A DNA stretch of 57,339 bases from Salinispora pacifica CNR114 (GCF_000514775.1 NZ_AZWO01000033.1:1-57339), one strand, 5' to 3'; counted from the stretch's first letter, positions 17,166 through 26,069 are shown. Notes: generated from the sequence alone by a model not told the origin. Made by a program: numbers and translations.

Positions 17166-18833
17166 GTGCGAGGATTTCGTCGGCGGGCAGGCCGTGCTGC
17201 CCAGGCGGGCTGGGCAAGAATGGCCGCCGGGGGGTGCCTCGCCCTCGCGGTGGCCGTGACGGTCACCCAGGCGGTTGGCGTGTCGCCCGCGGCCGCACAG
17301 AGCAGGCCGTCCCCGTCGGCTGTCGCGGCGGACACCGCCCTTTCCTGGGGTGACAACGATTCCGGTCAGTTGGGTGATGGGACTACTGCTGACAGCAGCA
17401 TGCCGGTGGCGGTCAGTTTGCCTTCGGGTGTCACGGTGACCGCGGTCGCCGCTGGCGCCGCCCACAACCTGGCGGTGACCTCTGCTGGCACTGTCCTCGC
17501 CTGGGGCGGCAATTCGTCGGGCCAGTTGGGTGATGGGACGACGACCAATCGCAGTACGCCGGTGGCTGTCAGTTTGCCTTCGGGTGTCACGGTGACCGCG
17601 GTCGCCGCTGGTGCTGCCTTCAGTCTGGCGTTGACGTCCGCGGGCACTATCCTCGCCTGGGGCGACAATACAATCGGTCAGTTGGGTGATGGGACCACCA
17701 TCGACAGCCCTACGCCGGTGGTCGTCAGTCTGCCGACGGGTGTCACGGCTACCGCAGTCGCCGGAGGGGCCACCCACAGCTTGGCGGTTACGTCCGCGGG
17801 CACCGTCCTCGCCTGGGGTGCCAACGCCGTCGGTCAGTTGGGCGACGGGACCACCACTCCCAGCCGTACGCCGGTGAATGTCAGCCTGCCTTCGGGTGCC
17901 ACGGTGACCGCGGTCGCCGGAGGCGACGCCCACAGTCTGGCGTTGACGTCCGCGGGTGATGTCCTTGCCTGGGGTAGCAATTCGTCGGGTCAATTGGGTG
18001 ATGGGACGACCTCCAATCGCAGTACGCCGGTGGCTGTCGGTACCACGGCTACGGCGGTCGCCGCTGGTATCGCCTTCAGTCTGGCGTTGACGTCCGCGGG
18101 TGATGTCCTTGCCTGGGGTAGAAATTCTTCGGGTCAATTGGGTGATGGGACGACGACCAATCGCAGTACGCCGGTGGCTGTCAGTTTGCCTGCGGGTACC
18201 ACGGTTACCGCCCTCGCCGGAGGCGACGCCCACGGTCTGGCGGTTGCCTCCGGCGGCGCCGCAACTGCCTGGGGTGACAATTCCTTTGGTCAATTAGGCG
18301 ACGGGACCAGTACCGACCGCGCTACACCGGTGCCCGTCAGCCTGCCCGCAGGCGCCACGGTCACCACTGTCGCCGCCGGCGCCGCTCACAGCGTTGCCTT
18401 GGTCGCGCCGCCGACGTCCAGCGTCACGTTGCGGGTCACGCCGTCGAGTCCGGAGGCGGGTCAGGATGTCACGCTCACCGCGACGGTCACCTGCACCGGC
18501 GACACGCCCACCGGAACGGTCACGTTCCGCGACAACACCACCATGCTGGCCACTACGTCCCTGACGACCGCGGCCACCGCCAGCCACACCACGACGCTGG
18601 CGCCGGGCGCACACAGCCTCACCGCCGTATATGTCAGCTCCAACACCTGTCCGGACAGCCGATCCGCGCCCGTCAGCGTCACCGTCGCCCCCTTACCTGA
18701 CGATTCTGGTCTGCCGATCACCGGACCGAACCTACCCACCACCGTCGGCACCGCCGCCCTGTTCATCCTGGCCGGTGCTGCCCTGATTCGCCTCACCGGC
18801 CGACGTCAACCGACCTCGCGTCACCTGCGGTGA
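17166..18833 (+). CDS. RCC1-repeat surface protein with LPITG sorting signal
   Basis: This encodes 555 residues from GTG 17166, with GGAGG about 9 bases upstream. A signal peptide (about 1-45, hydrophobic core GGCLALAVAVTV) is followed by about seven RCC1-type repeats of roughly 50 residues (about 55-410), each centred on the pattern ALTSAGxVLAWGxNSSGQLGD. These are expected to form a seven-bladed beta-propeller. A bacterial Ig-like domain (about 415-510) has the frame TVTCTGDTPTGTVTFRDN. The end is LPITG, a hydrophobic segment and an Arg tail, a sortase signal, so the protein is probably anchored to peptidoglycan. The repeats are also near-identical as DNA, so unequal recombination is likely. 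The next gene is a paralogue. Confidence 0.88.
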   Translation: MRGFRRRAGRAAQAGWARMAAGGCLALAVAVTVTQAVGVSPAAAQSRPSPSAVAADTALSWGDNDSGQLGDGTTADSSMPVAVSLPSGVTVTAVAAGAAHNLAVTSAGTVLAWGGNSSGQLGDGTTTNRSTPVAVSLPSGVTVTAVAAGAAFSLALTSAGTILAWGDNTIGQLGDGTTIDSPTPVVVSLPTGVTATAVAGGATHSLAVTSAGTVLAWGANAVGQLGDGTTTPSRTPVNVSLPSGATVTAVAGGDAHSLALTSAGDVLAWGSNSSGQLGDGTTSNRSTPVAVGTTATAVAAGIAFSLALTSAGDVLAWGRNSSGQLGDGTTTNRSTPVAVSLPAGTTVTALAGGDAHGLAVASGGAATAWGDNSFGQLGDGTSTDRATPVPVSLPAGATVTTVAAGAAHSVALVAPPTSSVTLRVTPSSPEAGQDVTLTATVTCTGDTPTGTVTFRDNTTMLATTSLTTAATASHTTTLAPGAHSLTAVYVSSNTCPDSRSAPVSVTVAPLPDDSGLPITGPNLPTTVGTAALFILAGAALIRLTGRRQPTSRHLR

Positions 18834-18871
18834 CGAGTCGGTGCCGTGGCCGCTGCAGGAGGGTATTGACG

Positions 18872-20605
18872 ATGCGGGGAGTCGGTCAGCGGCCGGGCCG
18901 TGGTGTCGGAGCGCGCCGGGCGGCGCGGGTCATCGCCGGGTGGTTCTGCCTCACGGTGGCGGTGACGGCCGTCCAGGCGGTCAGCATGTCAACCGCCGCC
19001 GGGCAGCACACCTCGGTAGCCCAGCACACGCCATCACCGACCACTGTCGCGTCGGATGCCGTCCTCGCCTGGGGCGACAACTACTACGGCCAGTTGGGCG
19101 ACGGGACCACCAACAACTACCGCACCACACCCATCCCCGTGGGCATGCCAACCGGCGCTGAGCTGGCCGCTGTCGCCGGCGGTGATGCGCACAGCCTGGC
19201 AGTGACGTCGGCCGGCACCGTTCTCGCGTGGGGCAGAAACCGTGTTGGTCAGTTGGGGGACGGGAGCACCATCAACCGCAGCACTCCCGTTGACGTTTCC
19301 CTGCCGCCGGGCACCACGGTCACCGCCGTCGCCGCCGGCTTCAACCACAGTCTGGCGTTGACCTCGGCCGGCACCGTCGTCGCTTGGGGTGACAATTCGA
19401 CCGGTCAGTTGGGTGACGGGACCAGGACGAACCGCAGTACACCGGTGGCGGTGAGTTTCCCGCCCGGCACGGTGATCACCGCGGTCGCCGGCGGTGGCAT
19501 GCACAGTCTGGCGTTGACCTCGGCCGGCACCGTCCTCGCCTGGGGCGACAACTCTTCCGGTCAGTTGGGTGACGGGAGCACGACGAACCGCAGTACGCCG
19601 GTGGTCGTGGGGTTGCCGGTGGGCACGAGGGTCACCGCCATCGCCGGCGGTGGCTCGCACAGCCTGGTGGTGACCTCGGCTGGCGCCGCCCGTGCCTGGG
19701 GCAACAACTTCGTTGGCCAGTTGGGCGACGGAAGCAACATCAACCGCGACGCTTCCGTTCACGTCCGCCTGCCCCCGGGCACCACGGTCACCGCCGTCGC
19801 CGGCGGCCTCACCCACAGTCTGGCGTTGACCTCGGTCGGCACTGTCCTCTCCTGGGGAAGCAACAACTGGGGTCAGTTGGGTGATGGGACCGCCAGAGAC
19901 AGGAACACGCCCGGCACCGTGAGTCTGCCCGCAGGCGTCACGATCACCGCGATTGCCGCCGGCGATCTCTTCGGCCTGGCGATCACCTCTGTCGGCACCA
20001 TCCTCGCCTGGGGCAGCAATATCGACGGCCAGCTGGGGGACGGAACCACCACCGTTCGCCGGACGCCCGTCGCGGCCAGCCTGCCCACGGCAACCACGAT
20101 CACCGCCATCGCCGCCGGCAGCGGCCACAGCCTGGCCCTGGTCGAAGCGCGATCAGCGTCCACCACAGCCCTGCGAGTCTCGCCCCGGAACCCGACGGCC
20201 GACCAGGACGTCACCCTCACCGCCACCGTCACCTGCACCACCGACACCCCCACCGGCAGCGTCACCTTCCGCAGTAACACCACCGACCTCGCCACCGTGC
20301 CGCTGGGCAGCGCCAACACCGCCACCCACACCACCGGGTTCCCGCCCGGCACCCACACCCTCACCGCCTACTACGCCAGCACCAACACCTGCTCCAGCAG
20401 CCAGTCCGAGGCCACCACCATCACCGTCGACACCCCCACCGACCCCGACACCCCCACCGACCCGGACACCCCCACCGACCCGGACCTGCCCATCACCGGC
20501 CCCAACGTGTCTACCGCCATCGGCACCGCCGTCCTGCTCATCCTCACCGGAGTCACCCTCATCCACCTCACCCACCGACGTCGGCCACCCCACCAGCGCC
20601 CATGA
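18872..20605 (+). CDS. paralogous RCC1-repeat surface protein with LPITG sorting signal
   Basis: This encodes 577 residues. I chose ATG 18872 because GGAGGG lies 7 bases upstream; the frame opens at GTG 18830, overlapping the previous stop. The architecture matches the upstream gene: signal peptide (about 1-45, core VIAGWFCLTVAVTAVQA), about seven RCC1 repeats with SAGTVLAWGDNSSGQLGDG, and an Ig-like domain (TVTCTTDTPTGSVTFRSN). A spacer repeating DPDTPT then leads to LPITG, a membrane segment and RRRPPHQRP. The pair probably arose by tandem duplication and forms extracellular propellers that bind a protein or glycan partner. No sortase gene is present in the window. Confidence 0.88.
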   Translation: MRGVGQRPGRGVGARRAARVIAGWFCLTVAVTAVQAVSMSTAAGQHTSVAQHTPSPTTVASDAVLAWGDNYYGQLGDGTTNNYRTTPIPVGMPTGAELAAVAGGDAHSLAVTSAGTVLAWGRNRVGQLGDGSTINRSTPVDVSLPPGTTVTAVAAGFNHSLALTSAGTVVAWGDNSTGQLGDGTRTNRSTPVAVSFPPGTVITAVAGGGMHSLALTSAGTVLAWGDNSSGQLGDGSTTNRSTPVVVGLPVGTRVTAIAGGGSHSLVVTSAGAARAWGNNFVGQLGDGSNINRDASVHVRLPPGTTVTAVAGGLTHSLALTSVGTVLSWGSNNWGQLGDGTARDRNTPGTVSLPAGVTITAIAAGDLFGLAITSVGTILAWGSNIDGQLGDGTTTVRRTPVAASLPTATTITAIAAGSGHSLALVEARSASTTALRVSPRNPTADQDVTLTATVTCTTDTPTGSVTFRSNTTDLATVPLGSANTATHTTGFPPGTHTLTAYYASTNTCSSSQSEATTITVDTPTDPDTPTDPDTPTDPDLPITGPNVSTAIGTAVLLILTGVTLIHLTHRRRPPHQRP

Positions 20606-20708
20606 GCCGGCGGACGTGCCCCTCCCGGACCGGGCGGAACTCCGGCCCGGCCCAAAACGGCGGAGGACGGGCTGGCCGGGCCCGTAGGCTGCCGCTGGGC
20701 CGTGATGG

Positions 20709-20894
20709 GTGACCGAGCGGCGGTACACCGCCAAGCTCGGCGACGTTCTCGCCGGCAAAGCCGATCTGGTGGTGTGGCTGGACCATCCCCGACAGCTGGT
20801 GATACGGCGGCCCGTACCGTGGCCCGAAGATGGCGGCGTGAGGTGCTGTGGAACGGCAACGTCTGTCGCGCCGGCGGTGCTTCCTGAGCGCTGA
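20709..20894 (+). pseudogene. possible fragment of an adenylate-kinase-like P-loop protein
   Basis: The 61-residue frame from GTG 20709 includes ERRYTAKLGDVLAGKADLVV followed by WLDHPR. This resembles the middle of small P-loop kinases of the topology-modulation or adenylate-kinase-like group (ADLVVWLDLPR pattern). The Walker A region is absent upstream and the C-terminus becomes unrelated after RRPVPWP. It is best read as a gene remnant between the RCC1 and small membrane protein genes. The similarity is recalled, not computed. Confidence 0.35.
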
Positions 20895-20905
20895 GGCTGG
20901 ACCCG

Positions 20906-21160
20906 TCAGTGCGGTCGGTCGTCGCGCCGACGATCCCGGGAGCTGATGCCCAGATCGTCGGCGAGCTCACCAAGAATCCCCTTGGGCTTCGACCTCCGGC
21001 GAGGCCGGAGAGCTTGGAACAGATCGATCACACCCACCAGGATGAGCACCAGGCCGAGCGGTCCACCCTGGAACCAGAGTAGCTCGGTGTCCGGGAAGAA
21101 CAGTCTGAGCACCAACCCGAAAATGATCAACGTTAGACCCAGGGCCAGCTTGAATGCCAT
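20906..21160 (-). CDS. small two-segment membrane protein
   Basis: This encodes 84 residues from ATG 21160, preceded by AGAGGGGA. Two hydrophobic helices (LALGLTLIIFGLVLRLFF and GGPLGLVLILVGVIDLFQAL) are joined by a short loop with PDTELLWFQ. The cytosolic tail is basic and then charged (RPRRRSKPKGILGELADDLG, ending DRRRDDRPH). No known family is recognised. It is probably a monocistronic inner-membrane protein. Confidence 0.7.
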   Translation of the reverse strand: MAFKLALGLTLIIFGLVLRLFFPDTELLWFQGGPLGLVLILVGVIDLFQALRPRRRSKPKGILGELADDLGISSRDRRRDDRPH

Positions 21161-21526
21161 GCCGTTGTCCCCTCTGGCTCGCCGCCGAACCACGCCGCCA
21201 ACTGAGGGTGCCCCCGTTCGGCTTCGCAGCCCGATTTTGTAGGACGACATCCTCGCGGGTCAACGGCGTGGGTGACCGGACTTCGCCCCGCTTGGTCACC
21301 TCGCCTAACCTGGGCGCTGTGGAGTCCGGTCGCCCTCGTGGGTGGGAGGGATAGGAAGATTCAGTTTGAATGGGGTCGGCAGACGGGCTGGGTGTTGGTG
21401 ACAAGTATTTCGTCGGCTGACAAGCGAGATTTGCGGGCAGCGGGATCCTACCGGCGTGCTGTATGGGGATATCGGGCCGTGCTGGTTGGGTTCGTTGCGA
21501 TTGGCTTGTCGGTAGCCTAGAAGCCG
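21161..21526. other. intergenic region, no gene seen
   Basis: These 366 bases lie between the small membrane protein and the esterase. They contain the leader of the former. The part around 21350-21420 is AT-richer (GATTCAGTTTGAATGG; GACAAGTATTTCG), but I find no recognisable RNA, repeat or coding sequence. Confidence 0.4.
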
Positions 21527-22381
21527 TCAGGCGTTGGTGGGTCGCCACAGCCAACGGAGCGCGTCGGGGAGCACGACCCCGCCGTGGTTGGCGTTGTGGC
21601 CGCCGTCGCCTAGGACAATGCGGAAGTCGTAGCCGGTTTCGGCCAGCGCGGCAGCCGTCCGCAGATTCTCGGCCAGCCAGTTCATCTCGGGGTCACTCCA
21701 GCCCAGATCACGGTGGCCGACCTGCATGAAGATACGGAGCGGCTTACGGTCCTCGCGGTGCAGGAGGGCGGGATAGGGGTTGCCGCCCGGAATTTGGGCG
21801 AAGCTGGCGAGGCAGCAGATGACGCGGCGAAATTTGTCCGGGCGTAGCCACGCAGCGGTGACCGCACAGTTGCCGCCGCTGCTACCACCGCAGATAATCC
21901 AGCGGTCCGGATCTTCGCTAATCGAGTAGCGCGCGGCAACCTTGGGAATAATCTCGTCAAGTAGGAAGGTGACGTAACGATCGTCGAAGGCGTCGTATTC
22001 GAAGTTGCGGTTCTTGCGGTTCCCGAGGTTGTCGCTGCCAAAGACGCCCGGATCGACGAAAACACCGATGGTAACTGGAATGTCACCGCGGTTAATCAGA
22101 TTATCCAGGACGATCGCACCGCGGACCTCACCGTCCGGATCGAGGTACCAGGCGCCGTCCTGGAAGACCACCAAGGACGCCGGTTCGGACGTGTCGTACT
22201 GGGCGGGCACATGGATCCAGACCTTGCGTGACGTACCCGGGTAGACGGCACTGTTGGCCCAGGTAAACTCGACGGTCTTGCCCACCGGCACCCCAGGCTG
22301 TCGGGTCGAGTCGGGGCCGTGAACGTAGCGGACGTCGGTCTGGTCCACAGCGAGTGCTTGGTAAGGCATCAAGATGGTCAT
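21527..22381 (-). CDS. enterochelin-esterase/esterase D-like hydrolase
   Basis: This encodes 284 residues from ATG 22381 (ATG 22369 is an alternative). It has an alpha/beta-hydrolase fold of the enterobactin esterase type: an N-terminal strand region YPGTSRKVWIHVPAQYD, the block PASLVVFQDGAWY, the nucleophile elbow IICGGSSGGNCAV (Ser near 160), and the catalytic His in LGDGGHNANHGG with an Asp upstream. Relatives hydrolyse ferric-siderophore esters or act as general carbohydrate/acyl esterases. No signal peptide is present. The iron-uptake operon is 9 kb away, so a siderophore role is only a possibility. Upstream on the same strand is a frameshifted gene whose open frame runs directly into this one. 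Confidence 0.85.
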   Translation of the reverse strand: MTILMPYQALAVDQTDVRYVHGPDSTRQPGVPVGKTVEFTWANSAVYPGTSRKVWIHVPAQYDTSEPASLVVFQDGAWYLDPDGEVRGAIVLDNLINRGDIPVTIGVFVDPGVFGSDNLGNRKNRNFEYDAFDDRYVTFLLDEIIPKVAARYSISEDPDRWIICGGSSGGNCAVTAAWLRPDKFRRVICCLASFAQIPGGNPYPALLHREDRKPLRIFMQVGHRDLGWSDPEMNWLAENLRTAAALAETGYDFRIVLGDGGHNANHGGVVLPDALRWLWRPTNA

Positions 22382-22900
22382 CGCGACAAGTCTATTCGCT
22401 GCGGATGGCGCCTCATCGGCGCACCAGGGCATGGAGAAGCGGCCGTTCCTCGCAACCACGGAGCCGCTTGGCCGGCAACGCCTCGAACACCGAAGTAGAT
22501 CCAGCTGAGCCCCTGCCGGGCACAGTAATCGATCGGCTCGTAGTACATGACGTTGAAGTGCGCGAACGCCTCTGTCGGCCGGGCGCCATAGTCGGTTTCG
22601 GTGGCCCTTATGTACAGCCCGTTCCGACACGCGAAGCCCAGGGCGGCGGATACTAACTGATGGTATGCTTCGCAGTCGGGCTCCAGGACAAGCAACTCGA
22701 CCCGCTTGTCGCCATGCCGACGTGCCATCGTGCAGAAGGTTGACCAGAAATCCGGAGTCAAGATCGCAGAACAGGGAATCGCTCGCGTCTTGCTTGAAGA
22801 CCTGATTGGGGAGCCTGGCGTCGAGCTGGAAGACCGTAGCCGCATGTGAGCGAACCAATAAATAGCCGTTATGATCGGTGGCTGAATCAGTATTCGGCAT
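22382..22900 (-). pseudogene. frameshifted acyltransferase-like gene (FemAB/GNAT style)
   Basis: ATG 22900 has the good ribosome site GGGAAGGAAG. Its frame reads NGYLLVRSHAATVFQLDARL and continues to about 22715. The plausible continuation is in another frame: ELLVLEPDCEAYHQLVSAAL and, later, AHFNVMYYEPIDYCARQGLS ending near 22445. The pattern of an acidic N-terminal segment followed by FNxxYYEPIDYxxxxGLxW recalls FemAB-like or GNAT acyltransferases. The family assignment is from memory and weak, but the change of frame in mid-gene is clear. Either the gene is dead or the base sequence has an error. Confidence 0.5.
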
Positions 22901-23077
22901 CGGCTTCCTTCCCTCGTCCTGGCCCTTGTGTAGACGGCTCTAGCTGTTCGTCGCAACTTGATTTGACCTGTACGGCATGGCCTGGGGTTGTTCTTCGTTT
23001 TCGGGTGCTGTTGTTCGGCTTGTTACTGGCGGCGGTGATGATGCGGACGGTGACCTCCCCGTCCGGCCCGGGCGGAT

Positions 23078-23121
23078 CCCTGACCGGCCCGGCCGGCGAG
23101 GGCCGACCGGGCCGGTCAGGG
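23078..23121 (-). terminator. 15-bp stem-loop at the end of the DivIVA-like gene
   Basis: CCCTGACCGGCCCGG (23078-23092) pairs perfectly with CCGGGCCGGTCAGGG (23107-23121). The upstream arm overlaps the stop codon of the minus-strand gene at 23116. No T-tract follows. It is most likely a GC-type terminator. Confidence 0.65.
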
Positions 23122-23367
23122 CGTGCGTCGTCGGGCCTGGGCGCTCTGCCAGTCGCGTAGCGCCCGTTTGATCCGGGTGTTCTCGTCGTGGAGCCGAGCT
23201 ACCTCCTGTCGCAGCGTGGCCAGTTCGTGCGCGACCCGGTGCAGGAAGTGTCGTACCTCCTGGGGGTCCAGACCGCGCCGGCCGAGGCCCACCGCGGCGA
23301 AGGTCCGTTCGCGGACGAGGCGGGGATGGAGTTGCTCGGTGCCGCCGTAGACGGTGCCGTGACGCAT
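23116..23367 (-). CDS. short DivIVA-domain coiled-coil protein
   Basis: This encodes 83 residues from ATG 23367, with AAAGGAA 8 bases upstream. RGLDPQEVRHFLHRVAHELA matches the DivIVA N-terminal pattern (GYDxxxVxxFLxxVAxxL), followed by the coiled coil LRQEVARLHDENTRIKRALR. The protein stops after this short helix, unlike the long polar-growth DivIVA/Wag31. Such short versions are frequent in Micromonosporaceae near XRE/DUF397 genes. It is divergent from the XRE regulator gene. A membrane-curvature or scaffolding role is inferred from the domain only. Confidence 0.7.
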   Translation of the reverse strand: MRHGTVYGGTEQLHPRLVRERTFAAVGLGRRGLDPQEVRHFLHRVAHELATLRQEVARLHDENTRIKRALRDWQSAQARRRTP

Positions 23368-23395
23368 CGATCGGTTCCTTTCGTTGGTGTTGGAA

Positions 23396-23440
23396 GGGGC
23401 GGCCCCGGACGGAGGGGGATTTCCGGCGCAGGGCCGCCCC
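23396..23440. promoter_or_regulatory. 10-bp inverted repeat in the DivIVA-like gene leader
   Basis: GGGGCGGCCC (23396-23405) and GGGCCGCCCC (23431-23440) are perfect arms separated by 25 bases, beginning 29 bases upstream of the start codon on the minus strand. They may form a leader hairpin or operator. Confidence 0.35.
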
Positions 23441-23811
23441 GCCCGACGACCGCAGCCCTCCTTGGCGGTACGGCCACCGGGCTGCCGGTGGGTGGTGTCA
23501 GTTCGTAGCGAGGCAGGGTCGCGGAGACCCGCCTTTCCGTGATAGGTATTCGTCAAGTCGGTCGGAGCCGGACTGCGCGCTAATCGCGGCTCCATGTTGA
23601 GACCCGACGAGAGCCGGTATGCGTCTGCCACACGCCAGGCCGCCTCTCGTCACCTTCTCGGCTGTTGGCACAGCCGCGGTTGCCGTGCTTGCACCGGGAG
23701 TCCCCGGGGGCCGGTGATCACCCTCACCCGAAGGCCACGTTTCCAGTGGCCTCGGCATTGGTGCAACGACACCAACGGATCCATTTCGGCAGGATGCGTG
23801 GAGAGGTGAGC

Positions 23812-24684
23812 ATGGCCGTCAAGAGAGAAGCCTTCGTGCGGACGCTTCGGGCACAGTGGCTCGGCCAACAGATGCGGGAGCTGCGCGAGCGACGTGGCCT
23901 GACGCTCAAGTACGTGGCCCAGTTCTTGGAGCGGGATTTCTCGTCGCTGGCGCGGTACGAGCGAGCCGAGTGGCCTTTCCGTCGAGATCTCGTCGTGGAA
24001 CTCTTGGATCTCTACGGGGTCTACGACGAGCGGGAACGAACCCGGATCATCCAGCTTGCGCAGGACGCCTGGCGGGTTGACCGCTGGGACAACGACTTCG
24101 ACCAGACGATCTATGACACGTCATTCATAGATTTTCCCTGGCTGGAGTCGAAAGCGGAGCAGGTGTGCACCTACGCCTCCTTGCTCATACCCGGCCTTCT
24201 GCAAACCCGGGACTACGCCGAGGCGGTGATTCGGAACGCGGAGGCCAGCTCCACTAGCGAGGTACAGATCCGGAAGTGGGTTCAGCTCCGGATGGACCGG
24301 CAGCGCCTGTTGGACCAACCCGCCGCTACGGGACTCGCGGTGATCGTCGAGGAGTCGGCCCTACGCCGTCCGGTGATGAGCCGGCAGGTCATGGCGGCCC
24401 AGCTCGACCACCTGGTGCAGGCGTTGAGGAAGCCGACGGTCGAGATCCGTGTCCTGTCCACAGGCCTCGGTCTGCATGCGGGCTTGGACGGCACGTTCTG
24501 GCTCTTCAAGATGCCGCCGCCCTACACCGATGTGGCGCATGCCGAGACGCTTGGTGGACGGCTCTTCATGGAGTCGGACAAGGCGCTGCGATATGTCCGC
24601 GCGTACGATCGCCTCCGGGAGGCCGCACTCACCGTGCGCGAGTCGGCGAGGCTGATTTCTGCACTTGCGGAGGAGTTGTCATGA
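23812..24684 (+). CDS. XRE-family regulator with DUF5753
   Basis: This encodes 290 residues from ATG 23812 (AGAGGTGA upstream). An N-terminal helix-turn-helix (about 18-75) reads LRERRGLTLKYVAQFLERDF, and the rest (about 100-285) is the DUF5753 ligand-like domain with TYASLLIPGLLQTRDYAEAV and, near the end, GLHAGLDGTFWLFKMP. These proteins are abundant in streptomycetes and Micromonosporaceae and pair with a DUF397 partner encoded downstream. The stop overlaps the DUF397 start in ATGA. Paired genes of this type act in developmental control and have been compared with toxin-antitoxin modules. Confidence 0.92.
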   Translation: MAVKREAFVRTLRAQWLGQQMRELRERRGLTLKYVAQFLERDFSSLARYERAEWPFRRDLVVELLDLYGVYDERERTRIIQLAQDAWRVDRWDNDFDQTIYDTSFIDFPWLESKAEQVCTYASLLIPGLLQTRDYAEAVIRNAEASSTSEVQIRKWVQLRMDRQRLLDQPAATGLAVIVEESALRRPVMSRQVMAAQLDHLVQALRKPTVEIRVLSTGLGLHAGLDGTFWLFKMPPPYTDVAHAETLGGRLFMESDKALRYVRAYDRLREAALTVRESARLISALAEELS

Positions 24685-24896
24685 GCGACACCATGCCCGA
24701 CGTTGCGTGGCATATCAGCACCAGGAGCCCCGACCACGGCGGCAACTGCGTCGAGGCGGGGCCGTTGCTGGACGGGTCGGGGCGGGTGGCGGTGCGGCAC
24801 AGCAAGGCCCCCGAGGCGGCCACCATTATCTATACGGCTGAGGAGTGGGCGGCGTTCGTCGGGGGCGTGCGCGACGGTGAGTTCGATTTCGCCTAG
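24681..24896 (+). CDS. DUF397 protein, partner of the XRE regulator
   Basis: This encodes 71 residues and is coupled to the upstream regulator by an ATGA overlap. The typical DUF397 landmarks are present: GGNCVEAGPL near residue 20, VAVRHSKAPEAATIIYTAEE and the end WAAFVGGVRDGEFDF. Members bind or modulate the neighbouring XRE protein. The mechanism is not established in detail. Confidence 0.92.
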   Translation: MSDTMPDVAWHISTRSPDHGGNCVEAGPLLDGSGRVAVRHSKAPEAATIIYTAEEWAAFVGGVRDGEFDFA

Positions 24897-25092
24897 CTTG
24901 TCGGCGAGCCGGACCGGTGGTGTGGTGGCCGGCGCCGGGTAGCGTCCACAGCAATGGGAGCGTCCGGCGGAGGTGGCGGCCGACCCAGCGCTGGTGGGAG
25001 ACTTGCGACGACCTCTCGACAGCATCCGGTACGGTGCACACCGTCACCGTCGGCTCCAGGAGAGTGCGACACCAGACCCAGCGGGAGTTCCG

Positions 25093-26043
25093 ATGGTCTT
25101 CAAGAAAATGTTGAGCGCGTTAGGCGTAGGCGGACCCAGCGTGGACACCGTCCTCACGAACCCCAACACCCGGCCCGGCCTGGCCCTCGACGGCCAGGTC
25201 AACCTGATCGGCGGGGACTCGCCGGCGGCCATCGAGCAGATTGTCGTCGGCCTGGTCACCCGGGTTGAGATCGAGGGCCACGACACCGAGTACGCGGGGC
25301 TCATGGAGTTCCAGCGGATGCCGGTCTCCGGGCCGCTGCAACTGGCTCCCAAGCAGCAGCTGTCGATCCCGTTCCAGTTGCCGGTGCCGTGGGAGACCCC
25401 GATCACCGACGTGTACGGCCAGCGCCTGCACGGCATGACGATGGGGCTGCGGACCGAGCTGGCGATCGCCCGGGCCGTGGACAAGAGTGACCTGGACCAG
25501 GTCAACGTGCACCCGCTGCCGGTGCACGAGCGCATCCTGGAGGCGTTCACCCGGCTCGGTTTCCGGTTCAAGAACGCCGACCTGGAGCGCGGTTCCCTCT
25601 ACGGGGTGCAGCAGACGCTGCCGTTCTACCAGGAGATTGAGTTCTTCGCCGCGCCGCAGTACGCGCAGACGATCACCGAGGTGGAGCTCACGTTCGTCAC
25701 CAACCCGCACGGTGTCGACGTGATCCTGGAGTGCGACAAGCGCGGCGGCTTCTTCACCTCCGGGCAGGACGTCTTCGGTCGCTACCAGGTCGCCCACCAG
25801 GACGCCGACCGGGTGGACTGGATGCAGGTGGTGGACGGGTGGCTGCGCGAGACCACCGCCCGCTACGGCAGCCTGCGGGCGCAGGGCTTCGGCGTTCCGC
25901 ACCAGCACGGCCAGCGGGGGATGGGCATGGGCGGCATGATCGCCGGTGCCGCGCTCGGGGTGGCCGGCGGCATGATCGCCGGTGAGATGATCGAGGACGC
26001 AATCGAGGGGGACTTCGCCGAGGACTTCGGCTTCGAGGAGTAG
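25093..26043 (+). CDS. spo0M: Spo0M-like sporulation-control protein
   Basis: This encodes 316 residues from ATG 25093. The N-terminus MVFKKMLSALGVGGPSVDTV and the arrestin-like beta-sandwich region with LDGQVNLIGGDSPAAIEQIV are typical of Spo0M. Spo0M affects sporulation in Bacillus and is found in many actinomycetes. The family core ends near residue 250. A Gly/Met-rich tail (GMGMGGMIAGAALGVAGGMI) and an acidic end (EGDFAEDFGFEE) follow, and could be membrane-seeking. It is monocistronic, with a strong terminator 30 bases downstream. Confidence 0.9.
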   Translation: MVFKKMLSALGVGGPSVDTVLTNPNTRPGLALDGQVNLIGGDSPAAIEQIVVGLVTRVEIEGHDTEYAGLMEFQRMPVSGPLQLAPKQQLSIPFQLPVPWETPITDVYGQRLHGMTMGLRTELAIARAVDKSDLDQVNVHPLPVHERILEAFTRLGFRFKNADLERGSLYGVQQTLPFYQEIEFFAAPQYAQTITEVELTFVTNPHGVDVILECDKRGGFFTSGQDVFGRYQVAHQDADRVDWMQVVDGWLRETTARYGSLRAQGFGVPHQHGQRGMGMGGMIAGAALGVAGGMIAGEMIEDAIEGDFAEDFGFEE

Positions 26044-26069
26044 CCCAGACTTCGAACAGTCATCCAGGC

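Noticed and set aside
17340..20110. Regularly spaced repeats considered as a CRISPR array
   Set aside because: The repeat period is about 150 bases, it is in frame, and it encodes RCC1 beta-propeller blades.
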